NCBI GenBank assembly: GCA_937998045.1
Contig: CALKVG010000099.1
Coordinates: 1-31,323 of the forward strand
Length of the DNA stretch: 31,323 nucleotides
Direction of reading: 5' to 3'
Source: an uncultured Myxococcales bacterium
Lineage (GTDB): Bacteria; Myxococcota_A; Polyangia; Polyangiales; Polyangiaceae
The translations under genes were made by a program, and so were the position numbers. Shown in pieces: positions 21,600 to 30,348 of the stretch (its first letter is position 1; each line of letters begins with the position of its first letter). The notes beneath the pieces were generated by a model. The model was not told the DNA's origin. It searched no databases and was given only the letters and a program-made list of their open reading frames with translations.

Positions 21600-24398
21600 A
21601 TGTCAATACCACACCGCCATTGGCCGGTCGGACGCGCGCTCGCGCCTACCCTCTCCGTCGCGCTCATCGCATGCGGCGCGCGCGAGCTCCCGGGGGCCGC
21701 TCCGCGTGAGCAACCGCAAGACCGCACGACAGCTGCAACGGCCTCGCCGGCCCCCGGCGCGCCGGTCGCGATCGCGTGGACTCCCGATGGGTCGATGCGG
21801 GGTCCGGATGCATACCGCTTCGTCCTGTCGATCACGAACCATCGAACCGAGCCGCTTGCCGGGGACTGGAAGCTCTATTTTACCTCGGAGATGGCTCCGG
21901 CGCTCGAGGGCGCCGACGGCGCCGCGCCTCAGGATGCGGGAGCCACGCCGCCGGCTCCTGGGCAGCTTCCCGCGCAAGGTCTTCGGTGCGTGCACGGGGA
22001 CGCGCGCGCCAGCGGCGACTACCACGTGCTTGAGCCGTCGCCGGGATTCGTCCCCATTCTGCCGGGCGAGACACGCGAGGTGCGAATACTCGTGTCCAGC
22101 CCCAGCATCCAGAAGACCGAGGCGCCTGCAGCTTTTCACATCCTTCTGCCGGGGCAGGCCGCGCCCATCGCGGTGCACGCGCGAGCCGTGTTCGACTCCC
22201 GGGACGCCCGCCTCGCGGCGCGGGGGGCGGACGACTCCCTGCCGCTCCAGACCTCGCGCGTACGCTTCGACGAGAACGCGGCCGCGCCCTTTCGCGCCCT
22301 CGACGTCGCGCGCAGCCTGCTGCCGTCACCGCGGTCCGTGAAGGAGACCGGGGGGCGACTCGTGCTCGTCGGCGCGCAGACGACGATCGCAGCGCCGCCA
22401 CCCCTGCGCTCCGAAGCCGATTACCTGAGGGCCGCGCTGGGGGACGTCGTCGCAGGTTCGATTCGCGTCCGCACGCCGGGAGGACCCGATGCCGCGACGG
22501 TCTCGCTCGCGCTCGAACCGCATCTCGCGGTGACGGGCCGCGGCCGGCCCGACCCGGAGAGCTACCGACTCGTCGTCGATGCGCACGGAGTCTCGATCGT
22601 GGGAGCGGATGCGGCGGGCGTCCTTCACGGAATCGAGACTCTCCGTCAGCTTGTCCCGCTGAGCGCCTACAAGCTCGCAGCCGTGCCGGAACGACGCCCG
22701 CCGTCGATCGAGCTGCCTGCCGTGGAAATCGCCGACGCGCCGCTCTTCCCGTACCGCGGGATGCACCTGGACGTCGCGCGTCATTTTCAATCGAAGGACA
22801 CGATCAAGAAGGTCCTCGACCTGCTCGCGGCGCACAAGCTCAACAAGTTCCATTTCCACCTGTCGGACGACGAGGGCTGGAGACTGCAGATCCCCGGGCT
22901 GCCGGAGCTGACGGATTTCGGCGCTCGCCGCGGATTCGATCCGGAGGAATCCCGCGCGCTGCACCCTGGAATGGGTTCGGCCGCGGCGCTGGACGAGGCC
23001 GACGGGATCGTCGGAAAGCCGACGACCGAGGCGGCGGCGAACGGAGGCCACGCACCGGCGTACCAGGGCTTCGAGGAGGCAACGCTCAACTTCGTCGGCG
23101 AGGGCAGCGGCTACTACTCCGTGGCGGACTTCGAAGAAATTCTCGCGTACGCGGCCGAGCGCCACATCGAGGTGGTCCCCGAGTTCGACATGCCGGCGCA
23201 CGCGCGAGCCGCGGTGCAGGCGATGGAGAGGCGCTACGAAGCGGCGCGCGCCACCGACGCGGCGAGCCGTTACCGCCTGCTCGACCCGGCGGACTCCACG
23301 TCGCACACGAGCGTGCAGGGTTACGTCGACAACCTGATGAATCCCTGCCTCGAGAGCACGTACGCCTTCGTCGCGAAGGTCTGGGGCGAGGTCCGTAACA
23401 TGTACGCATCGGTCCACACCGTTCTGACGACGGCTCACGTCGGCGGCGACGAGCCGCCCGGCGACCGTTGGTGGACCCAGTCGCCTGCGTGCCGGCTCAA
23501 TCCGCAGACGAAGGGCTTGGACGATCGCGGCATCAAGAACTACTTCTTCGTGCGCCTGCAGCGCATCGTGACCGAGCTCGGCGCGACGATGATGGGGTGG
23601 AGCGACGTCGTGGCCGGCGGGCCGACGCTCCCAGGGTTCGTGTCGATGCCGTGGAACAACGTCTGGGGCGAGGGCGGCGAGGACGAGGCCTACAAGGAGG
23701 CGAACGGCGGCCGCCGCGTCGTCCTCGCGCACGCGACGAACCTCTACATGGACCTCGCTTACAACAAGGACCCCGACGAACCCGGGTCCGACTGGGGAGC
23801 GTTCGTCGACGAACGACGGACCTTCGAGTACCTGCCCTTCGACGTCTTCGCCATCGCACGAGAAGACCGCCTGGGCCGACCGATCGCGCCGGCGCGCTGG
23901 GCGAAGATGACGCGCCTGACGCGCGCCGGCAGGGATCACGTCCTCGGGCTCGAGGGCCTCCTCTGGTCGGAGAACGTGAAGACCCCGGAGATCCTCGAGT
24001 ACATGGCGTTTCCCAAGATCCTCGGCGTGTCCGAGCGCGCGTGGAATCACGAGACGCCGACTGCGGAGAAGCTGCCCGACGCGTGGAGGGATTTCGTGAA
24101 CACGTTGGGGCAAGCCGAGCTGCCGCGCCTCGACTACTTCCGCGCGGTGGACGTCCGCGGCGAACTTCGTTCCCCTCCCCGCGCCGGCGTCAACTACCGG
24201 ATCCCGCTGCCCGGCGCCGTCGTCGAGGCGGGACAGCTCCGGGCAAACCTCCGCTACCCCGGCATGAAGATCGAATACTCCACCGACGGCGGCGCGACCT
24301 GGTCTCCCTACGCGGCGCCTACTACGGCGTCCCCTTCGACCCTCGTGCGCGCCACAACGTCAGACGGGCGGCCCGGGCGAGCAGCCCTCGCCGAATGA
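21600..24398 (+). CDS. GH20 beta-N-acetylhexosaminidase, chitobiase-type lipoprotein
   Basis: 932 residues. Lipoprotein signal ends at ALIACG (C25). The domain order follows bacterial chitobiase. An N-terminal carbohydrate-binding CHB_HEX-like domain (about 55-195) has SITNHRTEPLAGDWKLYF, and a GH20b-like domain spans about 240-375. The catalytic GH20 barrel starts at FPYRGMHLDVARHFQ (from 383) and contains NKFHFHLSDDEGWRLQIPGL and HVGGDE (H613, D617, E618, the substrate-assisted catalytic pair). The C-terminal Ig-like domain (863-932) has MKIEYSTDGGATWSPY. It releases terminal GlcNAc from chitobiose or related oligosaccharides, anchored in the outer membrane or periplasm. ATG 21600 is the only start keeping the signal; no clear ribosome binding site is seen. 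Its last 77 bp overlap the convergent KimA-like gene. Confidence 0.93.
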   Translation: MSIPHRHWPVGRALAPTLSVALIACGARELPGAAPREQPQDRTTAATASPAPGAPVAIAWTPDGSMRGPDAYRFVLSITNHRTEPLAGDWKLYFTSEMAPALEGADGAAPQDAGATPPAPGQLPAQGLRCVHGDARASGDYHVLEPSPGFVPILPGETREVRILVSSPSIQKTEAPAAFHILLPGQAAPIAVHARAVFDSRDARLAARGADDSLPLQTSRVRFDENAAAPFRALDVARSLLPSPRSVKETGGRLVLVGAQTTIAAPPPLRSEADYLRAALGDVVAGSIRVRTPGGPDAATVSLALEPHLAVTGRGRPDPESYRLVVDAHGVSIVGADAAGVLHGIETLRQLVPLSAYKLAAVPERRPPSIELPAVEIADAPLFPYRGMHLDVARHFQSKDTIKKVLDLLAAHKLNKFHFHLSDDEGWRLQIPGLPELTDFGARRGFDPEESRALHPGMGSAAALDEADGIVGKPTTEAAANGGHAPAYQGFEEATLNFVGEGSGYYSVADFEEILAYAAERHIEVVPEFDMPAHARAAVQAMERRYEAARATDAASRYRLLDPADSTSHTSVQGYVDNLMNPCLESTYAFVAKVWGEVRNMYASVHTVLTTAHVGGDEPPGDRWWTQSPACRLNPQTKGLDDRGIKNYFFVRLQRIVTELGATMMGWSDVVAGGPTLPGFVSMPWNNVWGEGGEDEAYKEANGGRRVVLAHATNLYMDLAYNKDPDEPGSDWGAFVDERRTFEYLPFDVFAIAREDRLGRPIAPARWAKMTRLTRAGRDHVLGLEGLLWSENVKTPEILEYMAFPKILGVSERAWNHETPTAEKLPDAWRDFVNTLGQAELPRLDYFRAVDVRGELRSPPRAGVNYRIPLPGAVVEAGQLRANLRYPGMKIEYSTDGGATWSPYAAPTTASPSTLVRATTSDGRPGRAALAE

Positions 24399-26322
24399 GC
24401 CGGTCGCGCCAGGCGTGCTCGCCCCTCTCGGGGAAGACGTCGGCCAGGTACCACGGGACGTCGACGGCGACGATCTGCGGACCGCCGCGGTAAACGAGCA
24501 GCGCGCGCAGGGCCGCGGCCATGTTGTTGTGCAGGAGGTAATAGCGCCAGCGGCGCTCGATGAGGCGCGGCAGGACGACCGCGATCTGCCGGTCCGGGCG
24601 TTCGGACGCGAGCTGCTTCACGAAATCGACCAGCGGCCGGAGGAGCTCGCGGTATTCCGAGCGAAGGACGACCAGCCGCGGAGGAGGAAGACGGGCCCGC
24701 GCCGCGGGGTCCTCGACGAGCTCTCGCCAGCGGCGCGTGAGGTCCTCGAGTCGCGGGTCTTCGTTGAGCACCTGGATCGCGATGACCTCCGGCGAGAGCC
24801 CCACCGCGAACTTCAACGCCTTCGCGGCGAGCATGCTCCAGCGAAGCAGCGGAACTACGGCGACGCACGGCTGCACCGACGTCAGCTCGAGCGCCTCCAT
24901 GTTGGTCGTCTGCCTGCCGATGATGTCGTAGTGCCGCTTCACGCGCCGGAGGAGCCACAGATACGCGGCGACGAGGAGCACCGAGACCCAGGCGCCCTCG
25001 ACGAACTTCGATACGAGAACGACCACCAGCGTCGCCGACGTCGCGACGGCGCCGATGGCATTCAGGACGAGCGAATGGACCGAATGGCGTCCCGGATGCC
25101 GCCGCCAGTGCACGACCATCCCGGCCTGCGACATCGTGAACGCGAAGAAGGCGCCGACGGCGAAGAGCGGGATCAGCCGATCGGTCACCCCACGAAAGGC
25201 GATGAGGAGGACGGCCGACACCGCCGCCAGGACGAGGATGCCGTGGGTAAAGACGAGGCGGCGCCCTTGGTGGACGAACGCCTCCGGCAGGTATCCGTCC
25301 ATCGCGACCATCCGGCAGACGCGCGGGAAGTCTGCGAAGCTCGTATTGGCCGAGAGCGCCAGGAGCGCGAGGACGCTGGCCATGGTCACGTCGTAGAGGA
25401 GGCCGCGCCCGAGGGTCGCGTGCGTGAGCTGCGAGAGGACGCTCTCGTACCCGCGCTGCCCCGGCGGCGTGGCCGCGAGGTGGTACGCGTGACAGAGCGC
25501 CGCGATGCCCAGCAGGAGCACCGCGAGGATCGTGACGATGATCGTCAGCGTCCACTGGGCGTTGCGCTCGCTCGGCTTCCTGAATATGGGCACGCCGTTG
25601 CTCACCGCCTCGACGCCGGTCATCGCGGTGCATCCGCTGGAGAACGCGCGCGCCAGCAGCCACACGGAGGCCGACGCGATCGCCGGGTGCGGCGGGCCGG
25701 GGATCGGAGCCGCCGGAGCGGGGTGCATCGCGCTCGTGAGGGTCCGGAAGGCGCCGACCCCGAGCACGAGCGCCATGCAGACCACGAAGAGGAACGTGGG
25801 CGTCATGAAGGCCACGCCTGTCGCACGAAATCCGCGCAGATTCACCAGCGTGAGGAGCGCGAGAAGGACGAGACACAAAGGGAGCGTGTACGGCAGAAGC
25901 CGCGGCACCACCGACACGATCGCCCCCACACCCGCAGAGATCGCGACCGCCACGTTGAGCACGTAGTCGAGCGACAGCGCGGCCGCGGCAAAGAGCGACG
26001 GGACGGGCCCGAGGTTCTCCTTGGCCACCGTGTACGCGCCACCCCCGCTCGGGTAGGCGTGGATGGTTTGCCGGTACGACACATAAAGCGTCGCGAGCAC
26101 GGCGACGATGCACAGCGTGAGGGGGCCCATGTACCGAACGGACGGCCCGCCCAGGACGATGAGCACCGTGAGCAACGCCTCGGGGCCGTATGCCGCGGAC
26201 GCGAGCGCGTCCAGCCCCAGTATGGGGACCCCCTCGAGCGAGCCGACGCGCGACCGGCTCTCGTCTTCTCCGGTGGCCAGCGGCCGTCCGAAGAGAAAGT
26301 CCATTGCCTGACGTGCCTTCAT
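24322..26322 (-). CDS. KimA-like APC-superfamily transporter (potassium or amino acid permease)
   Basis: 666 residues. About twelve membrane helices are followed by a cytoplasmic C-terminal region of roughly 190 residues. The N-terminal half, LGLDALASAAYGPEALLTVL and SYRQTIHAYPSGGGAYTVAK, closely recalls KimA (YdaO) high-affinity potassium importers, which belong to the APC/KUP superfamily; ordinary amino acid permeases are shorter and less alike here. Start choice: ATG 26322, or ATG 26304 six codons later; neither has a strong ribosome binding site. The open frame to 26670 upstream is not credible. Its C-terminal 77 bp are antisense to the end of GH20. It has no obvious role in amino-sugar use and may simply be a neighbour; c-di-AMP control, known for KimA, cannot be judged from sequence. 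Confidence 0.82.
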   Translation of the reverse strand: MKARQAMDFLFGRPLATGEDESRSRVGSLEGVPILGLDALASAAYGPEALLTVLIVLGGPSVRYMGPLTLCIVAVLATLYVSYRQTIHAYPSGGGAYTVAKENLGPVPSLFAAAALSLDYVLNVAVAISAGVGAIVSVVPRLLPYTLPLCLVLLALLTLVNLRGFRATGVAFMTPTFLFVVCMALVLGVGAFRTLTSAMHPAPAAPIPGPPHPAIASASVWLLARAFSSGCTAMTGVEAVSNGVPIFRKPSERNAQWTLTIIVTILAVLLLGIAALCHAYHLAATPPGQRGYESVLSQLTHATLGRGLLYDVTMASVLALLALSANTSFADFPRVCRMVAMDGYLPEAFVHQGRRLVFTHGILVLAAVSAVLLIAFRGVTDRLIPLFAVGAFFAFTMSQAGMVVHWRRHPGRHSVHSLVLNAIGAVATSATLVVVLVSKFVEGAWVSVLLVAAYLWLLRRVKRHYDIIGRQTTNMEALELTSVQPCVAVVPLLRWSMLAAKALKFAVGLSPEVIAIQVLNEDPRLEDLTRRWRELVEDPAARARLPPPRLVVLRSEYRELLRPLVDFVKQLASERPDRQIAVVLPRLIERRWRYYLLHNNMAAALRALLVYRGGPQIVAVDVPWYLADVFPERGEHAWRDRLIRRGLLARAARLTLWRARGSKGTP

Positions 26323-26633
26323 GGGCGACCGGGGGCGAACGGGAGCAAACGAGTGGAAAGGAAAGCAAACGAGACAGAATGCAACGGATGAGGAACGGAG
26401 TGTCCGAGACGATCGGATGTGTCGGCGGGATGCAGCGCTGAGGGCGCGGTGCAGCCGGCGTGCCGTCGCGATTGCATCCAGCGCGCCGGAGCGGGGGCCG
26501 CGCACCCCCGTCGCGCAGACCATGCCGAGACAAACGTGTATTATTCTGAGCCGTTTCGTGCGCTGCGGACGACTACGAGCGCTGCTGGAAATCGTGGCCC
26601 AGCCCGAGTCCCTTTGCCTTCCGGAGTGAAACC
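26323..26633. promoter_or_regulatory. 311-bp divergent intergenic region with a possible chitosanase promoter
   Basis: It separates the KimA-like gene (minus) from the chitosanase gene (plus). An isolated AT-rich patch, AAACGTGTATTATTCT, contains TATTAT at 26539-26544, about 90 bp before the chitosanase ATG, and may be its -10 element; a matching -35 is not evident. The part near the KimA-like start is purine/pyrimidine-skewed (repeated GGAAAG and AAACGAG). No gene, riboswitch or array was recognised. Confidence 0.3.
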
Positions 26634-28205
26634 ATGAGTCTGTATCGAGGCATGCCGAAGACTGCCGCAACTGCTCTCCTGGGGGGAGGTCTCATCCTGG
26701 GAGTCTTCCAGTGCGGGCAATCCGGGGCGCCTGACTCCTCGCAAGGCAGCAGCGGGGGGGCCACCTACACGCCGATGGAGGCCGGCGCCGGCCCCGCGCC
26801 CGGCATGCCCGGAGACTGCACGTACACCGACGACATCACGTTCTGCGCGTGCCTGGGGATGCACGACGGGGAGGCAGGTGGCCAGCCGTACAACTGCGGC
26901 GGCATCGACGCCAACGACGAGAAGGGCATCAACCGGCCCGCCTACTGCGGGGCTTGTCCGGCCGGCCAGTACTGCAAGGCCGACAACATCGGAGACAACT
27001 TCGGCCGCTGCACGCCCGGCAATCCGGTGCAATACCCGTATCAACGGCAAAAGATGAATATGCTCGTCGCGCTGGGCGAAAGCGATAAACCGGTGTTCGA
27101 CTACGGCAGCGCGGTGAACATCAACGACGGGCGCGGATACACGATCACCACGGTCGGCTTCACGACGGGCACCGGTGACTTCATCTTCGTCGCCGCCTGT
27201 TACAACGACGCCGAGCCGAACAACGTACTCCAGAAGTACTGGGGCACTCGCGATTCGTCGGGGAGAGCGCTCAACGGGCTCATTTATTACAACGATCTCT
27301 TCAACCAGAGCGGCAACAACCAGGGCGACACGAGCTTCATCGACAAGCTGGGGACATGCACTCCCAAGCAGGGCCTCACGTGCTTCCAGGAGGACGTCGA
27401 GACCGCCTCCACCGACCCGAAGTTCATTGCGTGCGTCGACGGGCTCGTCGACGCCTTCTATCTCGCGCCGGCCGCGCAGCACGCGCAGCAGCGCGGGCTG
27501 ACCGGAGCGCTCACCGTCGGTTATCTCTTCGACACCGAGGTCAACTTCGGCGAGGACGCCGACCCCAGTTCGACCGTGCTCGGGGCAAAGGGCATCATCG
27601 CCAAGGCCGATGCCGACTACGGGAGCAACGTCCCCATGGACTTCACGGGCAAGCCCTGGGAGGAGAGTCGCTGGCTCGGCCTCCTCATCAAGGAGCGAAC
27701 GCTCGAGATGTCCAAAGACCCGACGTGGCTCCAGGACATGGACCAGAACGCGACGTGGGAAGCCGCTCGCCGGCAACATACGGCCGCGTCGAACACCCCC
27801 GAGAGCGGGACCGATCTCAGCATGGATTACGACTTCGTCAGCCAGTACAAGGCTGCCAGCACGAGCGTCGGGGCGAGCGCGACGATGCAGGGATGCGCGG
27901 GTTCGGCTGCGATCACCCCTTGCTGGGGTCATCCGCCGCTCGCCTCGGACTGGGATACGTGCTCGTCGATCTATACCGTCCGCACCGACAAGTCTGCGGG
28001 CGCAACGGACGCGGGCGAAACGGACGCGGGCGCAACGGACGCGGGCGTAACGGACGCGGGCGCATCGGACGCGGGCGCAACGGACGCGGGCGCAACGGAC
28101 GCGGGCGCAACGGACGCGGGCGCAACGGACCCGACAACGTGGACGGCCGCATGGACGGCCAACAATCCGCCGTACGCTTCCTGCCCGAGCAACCCGACCC
28201 CGTAG
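26634..28205 (+). CDS. GH46-like chitosanase with Cys-rich module and pentapeptide-repeat insertion
   Basis: 523 residues, exported. A hydrophobic signal covers residues 8-26; C27 could be lipidated though the preceding residues (VFQ) are not a standard lipobox. Residues 61-127 form an eight-Cys module (FCACLG, YCGACPAGQYC). The catalytic domain begins near 139 with MNMLVALGESDKPVFDYG and NINDGRGYTITTVGFTTGTGD. E149 and D165 match the Glu and the Asp of DGRGYT that catalyse GH46 chitosan hydrolysis. Nine copies of AGATD (455-499) intervene before a short terminal segment with CPSNPTP. Expected activity: endo-cleavage of glucosamine-containing polymers outside the cell. GGAG eight bases upstream supports the ATG. 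It ends 6 bp before the convergent CE4 gene. GH46 membership rests on motif reading. Confidence 0.82.
   Translation: MSLYRGMPKTAATALLGGGLILGVFQCGQSGAPDSSQGSSGGATYTPMEAGAGPAPGMPGDCTYTDDITFCACLGMHDGEAGGQPYNCGGIDANDEKGINRPAYCGACPAGQYCKADNIGDNFGRCTPGNPVQYPYQRQKMNMLVALGESDKPVFDYGSAVNINDGRGYTITTVGFTTGTGDFIFVAACYNDAEPNNVLQKYWGTRDSSGRALNGLIYYNDLFNQSGNNQGDTSFIDKLGTCTPKQGLTCFQEDVETASTDPKFIACVDGLVDAFYLAPAAQHAQQRGLTGALTVGYLFDTEVNFGEDADPSSTVLGAKGIIAKADADYGSNVPMDFTGKPWEESRWLGLLIKERTLEMSKDPTWLQDMDQNATWEAARRQHTAASNTPESGTDLSMDYDFVSQYKAASTSVGASATMQGCAGSAAITPCWGHPPLASDWDTCSSIYTVRTDKSAGATDAGETDAGATDAGVTDAGASDAGATDAGATDAGATDAGATDPTTWTAAWTANNPPYASCPSNPTP
27996..28130 (+). repeat. Nine tandem copies of a 15-bp unit inside the chitosanase gene
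   Basis: The unit GCGGGCGCAACGGAC is repeated nine times without gaps and in frame, encoding A-G-A-T-D. Units 2, 4 and 5 each carry single-base changes (Ala to Glu, Ala to Val, Thr to Ser); units 6-9 are identical, indicating recent expansion. The protein product is a flexible, acidic linker. Copy number is likely to vary between strains. Confidence 0.95.
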
Positions 28206-28211
28206 CGCAGG

Positions 28212-29231
28212 TCAGCTGCCGCAAAGGGCGTCGAGGAGCGCGTCCGGCAGGCTCGGCTCCGGCGGGTCGGTCACGCCGCGCGATTCGCGCACCTGTTCGA
28301 GGTACGTGCCGCCCAGCGCGCGCGGAGCGCGCTGCTCCACCGCGTACGCGGGGTCGGCGAGGGCCCGTTCGAGCGGCACGAAGCGCACGCCGAGCTTCTC
28401 GTACTCGGTGAGAAGATCGCCGATCACGAGGGAATCGAACGCGCCGATGTGCAAGAGGAGGATGTGCTCGATCGATCGTCCGAAGAGCGCGCGAGCCGCC
28501 GCGTCGGCCCAGTGGAGCCAGACGACCGCGTCGTCGAGGTAGCTCTTCTTCAGTGCGGAGATCGCCTTGTCGTCGTGCCGGGCCAGACACCGCGCGTAGG
28601 GCGCGTTGTAGGCCCAGTCGTAGAAGTCGACGGTCACCTGCGCGATTCGATAGCCGCGCGCGAGGATTTGCGCGCGAATGCGAGCGCGCGTGGCGAGGTC
28701 CGTCCCCTCCTCGAGAAACGGATACCGGAACACTTTCCAGGTGCGGTCGTCGGCGCCGTGCTCCAGCTCGCGCAGGAGCGGCTCGTTCGCGTCGAGATCG
28801 GCGAGGTACGCGTCGACGCTCAGCCGGTGAAGATCCGGGTGGGTGCGCGTATGGTTTCCCACCGGGTTGCCGGCGGCGACCCAGGCCTCGAGCGCCGCGC
28901 GATCCTCCGGGTGGCGCTCCAGCGCCGCCCCGTTGACGAAGCCGTAGACGGGCGGGAGATGGTGCGCCCGAAAGGCCGAGACGAACGCCTCGTGGATCGC
29001 AAGGCGCGATTGACCCGGCACGCCCTCACCGTGGTCGGGCAGGTCGTCGACGGTGATCGCGACGTCGATGGGTCGGGCCGCGCCGATCGAGGCCGGGGAC
29101 GAGAGCGGCGCGTCCGCACAAGGCTCCGGCGCGACGCCGTGCGGAGCCGAACGGTGCGCCGAAGGAGCGCACGCGAGCGGGGCTGCGCATGCGAGCGCGA
29201 GCGGGACGACGGACACGAGCGCGGGTCGCAC
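28212..29231 (-). CDS. CE4 polysaccharide deacetylase lipoprotein
   Basis: 339 residues. The signal region contains LACAAPLAC, with C21 a likely lipidated residue (A-P-L-A-C). The NodB-like domain has TVDDLP (D62-D63, catalytic base and metal ligand), GNHTRTHPDLH (H127 and H131, metal ligands) and FRYPFLEEG (R169-Y170-P171). LLLHIGAFD supplies the late motif with the second catalytic His. These are the canonical CE4 motifs 1-5 in order, though LP replaces the usual PS/GP contexts. Expected reaction: metal-dependent N-deacetylation of chitin-like or peptidoglycan glycans in the envelope. GTG start at 29231, 3 bp after the stop of the upstream membrane-protein gene, so the pair is an operon. 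It converges on the chitosanase gene. Natural substrate not proven. Confidence 0.87.
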   Translation of the reverse strand: MRPALVSVVPLALACAAPLACAPSAHRSAPHGVAPEPCADAPLSSPASIGAARPIDVAITVDDLPDHGEGVPGQSRLAIHEAFVSAFRAHHLPPVYGFVNGAALERHPEDRAALEAWVAAGNPVGNHTRTHPDLHRLSVDAYLADLDANEPLLRELEHGADDRTWKVFRYPFLEEGTDLATRARIRAQILARGYRIAQVTVDFYDWAYNAPYARCLARHDDKAISALKKSYLDDAVVWLHWADAAARALFGRSIEHILLLHIGAFDSLVIGDLLTEYEKLGVRFVPLERALADPAYAVEQRAPRALGGTYLEQVRESRGVTDPPEPSLPDALLDALCGS

Positions 29232-29234
29232 GGC

Positions 29235-29741
29235 TCACCGCGTGAGGAAATAGCGGCGGTTCGCCCAGCCGAACCTGAGGGCCCACGCGCCGACCCCGAG
29301 CGAATACACGTTGATGGCGACCTCGGTGACGACGGCGCCCCAGTCCCCTCGGGGAGCGAGATATACCGCGTTCTCGAGGTCGAAGAGGACATCCATGAGG
29401 CCGAGGTAGATGCTCGAACTACCTCCGACGAGGAGCCAGAACAGCGCCGACGACCGGCGTCTCCACAGCGCCCAGCCGCCCGCGCCGCACGAAACCGCGA
29501 GCCACGCGTCCGCCGCGGGAAAGGCGTTCTCGAAGACGTAGTACGAAGGCGTGTCGAGGTTGGCGAGCCAGTCGCGGTTCACGAAAAACCAGATGACCCA
29601 GTAGGCGACGAGCGCCACGAACGCCGCGACAACGAGCCCGATGGTCAGCCCGAGGAAGCGCGGCTCGCCGGGCACCGCCGGGGCTTTCCCCTGGGACGTG
29701 TCGACGGCTCCGGGCTGGGCTTGTGCGGGAAGCGCGGTCAT
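29235..29741 (-). CDS. Small integral membrane protein upstream of the CE4 deacetylase
   Basis: 168 residues from ATG 29741; a TTG at 29762 would add seven residues. A Pro/Ala-rich cytoplasmic N-terminus is followed by about four membrane helices: residues 30-54 (FLGLTIGLVVAAFVALVAYWV), 74-90, 97-117 (SALFWLLVGGSSSIYLGLMD) and 130-155 (VVTEVAINVYSLGVGAWAL). FENAFPAADAWLAVSCGAGG between helices is distinctive, but I cannot name the family. It stops 3 bp before the deacetylase start codon and is surely cotranscribed with it. No catalytic motif is visible. Confidence 0.75.
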   Translation of the reverse strand: MTALPAQAQPGAVDTSQGKAPAVPGEPRFLGLTIGLVVAAFVALVAYWVIWFFVNRDWLANLDTPSYYVFENAFPAADAWLAVSCGAGGWALWRRRSSALFWLLVGGSSSIYLGLMDVLFDLENAVYLAPRGDWGAVVTEVAINVYSLGVGAWALRFGWANRRYFLTR

Positions 29742-29777
29742 CGGGCGGCAGTGTACGCTCAACGGCCGGCGCGGACG

Positions 29778-30317
29778 CTACGGATCCACCGCGGTGTTCT
29801 GCGGGAGCGTCGGGCACTCGGGGGTGCACGACATGGCGATGCACGTCGCGAAGTCGTTGTACGCGCCGACCGCGTTCGACCATTGGTTTTCGCAGTTGGC
29901 GACGCAGGTGGTGTCGTTCGGCATGCACGTCGTCTCCACGCACCCGATGAGATCCGGGCATCCGGGCGTGATGGAGCACGCGTAGTCCACCAAGCAGCAG
30001 CTGCCTTGACCGCCGTCCGCCCCCTCGATGCACGGCAGACAATCGACGTTCAACGTCGAGATCCGCGTGGCCGCGTTTCCGCATGCTCCGGCGTCCGAGA
30101 TTCCGAGCCCCGTATCCATGTTCGCCGACCCGTCGCCGCCCGGCGGGCTCGCCCCTCCTGAGGAGCCTGCGAGCGTTCCGCAGGACGCGTCCCCGATCGA
30201 CATGCAGTTCCCGAGCTCGGGCGGATGGGCGGGCGCCTTCGACGAGCAAGCCGGCGACGCCGCGCCCGCCGCGAGCGTCAGAGCCAGCGCGATCCCGATC
30301 CGCGGCGTCCTTGTCAC
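29778..30317 (-). CDS. Exported 17-Cys protein of unknown function
   Basis: 179 residues beginning with GTG 30317. The signal GIALALTLAAGAASPAC leads to a probable lipidated C24. The mature protein has a Gly/Ser/Pro-rich linker (50-70) and then a compact domain with most of 17 cysteines, including VDCLPCIEG, GSCCLVDYAC, CVETTC, CVANC and CIAMSCTPEC. The even spacing suggests a disulfide-knitted fold of repeated short helices, as in many secreted proteins of myxobacteria-like genomes. No metal or redox motif is certain. It lies in the same direction as, and 36 bp upstream of, the small membrane protein, so it may lead that operon. Confidence 0.72.
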   Translation of the reverse strand: MTRTPRIGIALALTLAAGAASPACSSKAPAHPPELGNCMSIGDASCGTLAGSSGGASPPGGDGSANMDTGLGISDAGACGNAATRISTLNVDCLPCIEGADGGQGSCCLVDYACSITPGCPDLIGCVETTCMPNDTTCVANCENQWSNAVGAYNDFATCIAMSCTPECPTLPQNTAVDP

Positions 30318-30348
30318 CAGGTGAGTATGCGCCGCGCCGCCCGATCCG

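Noticed and set aside
27996..28130. Tandem repeat as a CRISPR array
   Set aside because: The 15-bp units are contiguous with no spacers and encode an in-frame pentapeptide repeat.
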